A stretch of DNA of 16,188 bases from Victivallales bacterium (lineage in GTDB: Bacteria; Verrucomicrobiota; Lentisphaeria; Victivallales; SZUA-371): the NCBI GenBank assembly GCA_028691155.1, contig JAQUZV010000017.1:1-16188 (forward strand), given 5' to 3'. The notes beneath the pieces were generated by a model, which saw nothing but the letters and a program-made list of their open reading frames with translations, searched no databases and was not told the origin of the DNA. Below are positions 14,268-16,188 of this stretch, piece by piece; position 1 is the stretch's first letter, and each line of letters starts with the position of its first letter. A program made the position numbers and the translations under genes.

Positions 14268-15389
14268 CTATTTTACGCCGTAAGTCCGGTGCGCATAGGC
14301 CATTTCCGCCATAATACCGAGATGCTGGGTACATTTCTTTTCGCAGGCCCCGCATTTCAAACACTGGTCGGCGGGACGGCCGATCACCCATTCGTGCCGG
14401 TATTCAGCCATGGCGCTGCGGCGCAATCCCAGCACCCGGTCCTTGTAAATCAACCCCATAATGCCGGGAATATTGATGCCCGCCGGACAGGGCATACAGT
14501 AATTACAGCCGGTACAGAATTTAACCTTCTCCCGCGAATGCTCCCGGAAAAAACGTTCGATCGTTTCCAGTTGCGCCGGAGTGAAAGCTCCGCGTGCCAC
14601 CGCCGCCGCCGAATCATCCACATCCGAAATCCGGGTCATCCCGCACAGCATGGTATCCACGTCGGGGTTGGAATAGACATAGCGCAACGCCAACTCGGCC
14701 ACCGACGCGGCCCCGACTTCACGCGCCAGCGACATCATCACGGCACTGTTTTCGGCCAGACAGCCGCCGCCGCAGGGATTCATGACAATGGTACCGATGC
14801 CCAGTTCATGAGCCCGGGCCAGAACCGCCACATAATCCCGCTGCAACAGATTGTAACTGACCAGAATCACTTCGGCCCAATCGGCCCGATCCAGATATCC
14901 CAGCAATCGCTGCGGGTCCTCATGGGTGGTAAAACCGGTATGGCGAACCAGCCCCTCGGCCATGGCGGCGCGAATGCCGTCCACCATCCCGCCCCGACGG
15001 GTGGCGGTGGCCCAGGTTTCCGGACTGTTGATATTCCATACCTGATAGAAATCGAGATAATCGACCTCCAGCCGTACCAGCGTTTCCTCGATCCGGCGGC
15101 GTACGGAGGCGGCGGAACCGTCATCGCCGTCCTGAACCTTTTTCACCCAGGGGGAACACTTGCTGGAGAGAATCACTTTGTCGCGATAACCGTCTTTCAG
15201 CGCCCGGCCGAGAACAAATTCCGATTCGCCATAACCGCGGCTGGTATCGATATAGACCAGACCGCAATCGATGGCGTGACGAATCAGGCCGACAGCCTCC
15301 ACCACATCGGTCGGGAAACGCATCGCCCCGATACTGACCGGATTAACCTGAAACCCCGATCTGGTTCCCAACGGACGCAACTTCATCAT
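14268..15389 (-). CDS. Aldo/keto reductase with C-terminal two-[4Fe-4S] ferredoxin domain
   Basis: The 373-residue product has an N-terminal aldo/keto reductase barrel (about 1-275) and a C-terminal iron-sulfur domain. Numbered from this start, catalytic-type residues D48 and Y53 (DTSRGYGESE) and K77 (ILSSK) are present. The position of the usual active-site His (YQxHN-like) holds Trp118 (DFYQVWNI). The C-terminal part carries CxxCxxCxxCP at 292-301 (CTGCNYCMPCP) and CxxCxxCxxxC at 343-353 (CLKCGACEKKC), enough for two [4Fe-4S] clusters. Such proteins are known from the COG1453-type family of Fe-S aldo/keto reductases; the substrate is unknown. The frame starts at ATG 15395, but GAGG sits only 1 nt from that codon and 7 nt from ATG 15389, so the latter is used. 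It follows the DsbD-like gene by 40 bp in the same direction and converges with the 13018 gene, with 47 bp between their stops. Confidence 0.9.
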   Translation of the reverse strand: MMKLRPLGTRSGFQVNPVSIGAMRFPTDVVEAVGLIRHAIDCGLVYIDTSRGYGESEFVLGRALKDGYRDKVILSSKCSPWVKKVQDGDDGSAASVRRRIEETLVRLEVDYLDFYQVWNINSPETWATATRRGGMVDGIRAAMAEGLVRHTGFTTHEDPQRLLGYLDRADWAEVILVSYNLLQRDYVAVLARAHELGIGTIVMNPCGGGCLAENSAVMMSLAREVGAASVAELALRYVYSNPDVDTMLCGMTRISDVDDSAAAVARGAFTPAQLETIERFFREHSREKVKFCTGCNYCMPCPAGINIPGIMGLIYKDRVLGLRRSAMAEYRHEWVIGRPADQCLKCGACEKKCTQHLGIMAEMAYAHRTYGVK

Positions 15390-15429
15390 CGTCATACCTC
15401 TTTTTCTTGCGGGACAATCCGAAAGATAT

Positions 15430-16188
15430 TCATTGCGTCTGCCCCCGGGGTTGCAAAATCACGAAAAACGGCAATCCCGGCGCCTGGAAATGTTCCAGCA
15501 GCGCTTTGGTCTGCGGCGCCGAGAAATCTTCGGCCTGATACTTGATCACCTTGAAATGCCGCAATGCCGCCGTCACCTGCGGATCTTTGAACGTGGAACG
15601 GTTCATCTCCAGACAATTCTTGCACCAGGACGCCCAAAAATCGATCAGAACCGGCTTGCCTTCGCGCCGCGCCTGGGCCAAACCGGTCGCCAGACGGTTG
15701 AACTCTTCCTGCGACGCCACCGCCCGCGACGGCAACGGCAGGTTGTTCCAGCCGATATAACCATAATACGCCGCCAACAGAACAATCAGACCGCCAAAGA
15801 CATATTTAACCCCCGTCATCCACCGTCCTGGACGCGGCAAAACACTCATGCCGGCCCCGAGCAACGGCCACGGCAACGCCATGCCCACCCCCAACAACAA
15901 CGGCAACAGCAACGCCCCCCAATTGCCTTCGCCGTAAAGCTGTGCCGAATAGACCAGCACCGCCAACACCACCGGCGCCACACAGGCTCCCGCCAGCAGC
16001 GCCGCCACAATGCCCAGTAAAAAGACCGCCGCCAGACGCCCTTTCTCCATATTCCGGGCATTGATTCCGGCCCCGAAACGGGAAAAATCCAGATTGAAGA
16101 CGCCGAACATGGCCAACGCCAGAAGCAAAAAAACCGCCGCGATCACAAAGTTGAACCACGGATTCGAATTGAGCGTTCCGAACTGTGC
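15430..16188 (-). CDS. dsbD: DsbD-type thiol:disulfide interchange protein, C-terminal part (5' end beyond window)
   Basis: DsbD moves reducing equivalents from cytoplasmic thioredoxin across the inner membrane to periplasmic partners. The visible 252 codons are the 3' part; the frame is open to the right edge and the residues there (NPWFNFVIAAVFLLLALAMF) are a DsbD membrane helix. Further helices follow, including LLAGACVAPVVLAVLV with the second conserved transmembrane Cys region, and LLPLLLGVGMALPWPLLG. A C-terminal thioredoxin domain carries the active site DFWASWCKNCLEMN (the two Cys codons are at 15622-15624 and 15613-15615) and a cis-Pro loop GLPFFVIL near the end. The redox cysteines are intact. 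The first internal start-like codon is GTG at 16146, but homology continues upstream, so it is not the start. The gene precedes the aldo/keto reductase on the same strand. CcdA-like and ScsB proteins are alternatives, but the fused thioredoxin favours DsbD. Confidence 0.9.
   Translation of the reverse strand, partial: AQFGTLNSNPWFNFVIAAVFLLLALAMFGVFNLDFSRFGAGINARNMEKGRLAAVFLLGIVAALLAGACVAPVVLAVLVYSAQLYGEGNWGALLLPLLLGVGMALPWPLLGAGMSVLPRPGRWMTGVKYVFGGLIVLLAAYYGYIGWNNLPLPSRAVASQEEFNRLATGLAQARREGKPVLIDFWASWCKNCLEMNRSTFKDPQVTAALRHFKVIKYQAEDFSAPQTKALLEHFQAPGLPFFVILQPRGQTQ

Overview
The window reads as a flagellar assembly cluster next to a Sec-translocon operon and a small redox-flavoured region, from a motile diderm bacterium. 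The phylum cannot be fixed from the sequence alone. A single-chain SecDF, a FlbB/YlxF-type gene between fliJ and fliK, and an Fe-S aldo/keto reductase would fit a PVC-group lineage (e.g. Lentisphaerae) or another deep-branching Gram-negative. The gene order matches the fliF-to-motA block known from spirochaetes such as Borrelia and from Bacillus.

Layout, left to right. Positions 1-9604 are one minus-strand run, transcribed from right to left: fliF, fliG, fliH, fliI, fliJ, a membrane-anchored coiled-coil gene (MotE/FlbB/YlxF type), fliK, flgD, flgE, two tandem flbD/swrD-like genes, and motA, which is cut by the left edge. Genes overlap or lie within about 35 bp of each other, except for a 99-bp fliK-flgD gap, so this looks like a single operon. 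It encodes the MS-ring (FliF), rotor/switch (FliG), export ATPase with stator and stalk (FliI, FliH, FliJ), hook building (FliK, FlgD, FlgE) and stator-related parts (FlbB-like protein, two FlbDs, MotA). The usual upstream flgB-flgC-fliE genes are absent; the cluster starts at fliF.

Positions 9706-12695 hold yajC and a fused secDF, also on the minus strand. They are closed by a clear intrinsic terminator at 9706-9732, which separates them from fliF. SecDF-YajC is the accessory Sec translocase complex that uses the proton motive force.

Positions 12696-13017 are a 322-bp divergent intergenic region with one strong inverted repeat. To its right, a plus-strand gene (13018-14220) encodes an exported protein with a thioredoxin-like fold, whose CxxC site is lost, followed by a helical TPR-like region. 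It converges on a minus-strand pair: a DsbD-type thiol-disulfide transporter (3' part only, running off the right edge) and a two-[4Fe-4S] aldo/keto reductase in which the catalytic His position is Trp.

No tRNA, rRNA, CRISPR array, insertion sequence or phage gene was recognised. Most of the window is conserved machinery. The points worth a second look are the divergent tandem FlbD pair beside motA, the cysteine-less thioredoxin/TPR protein, and the active-site change in the reductase.
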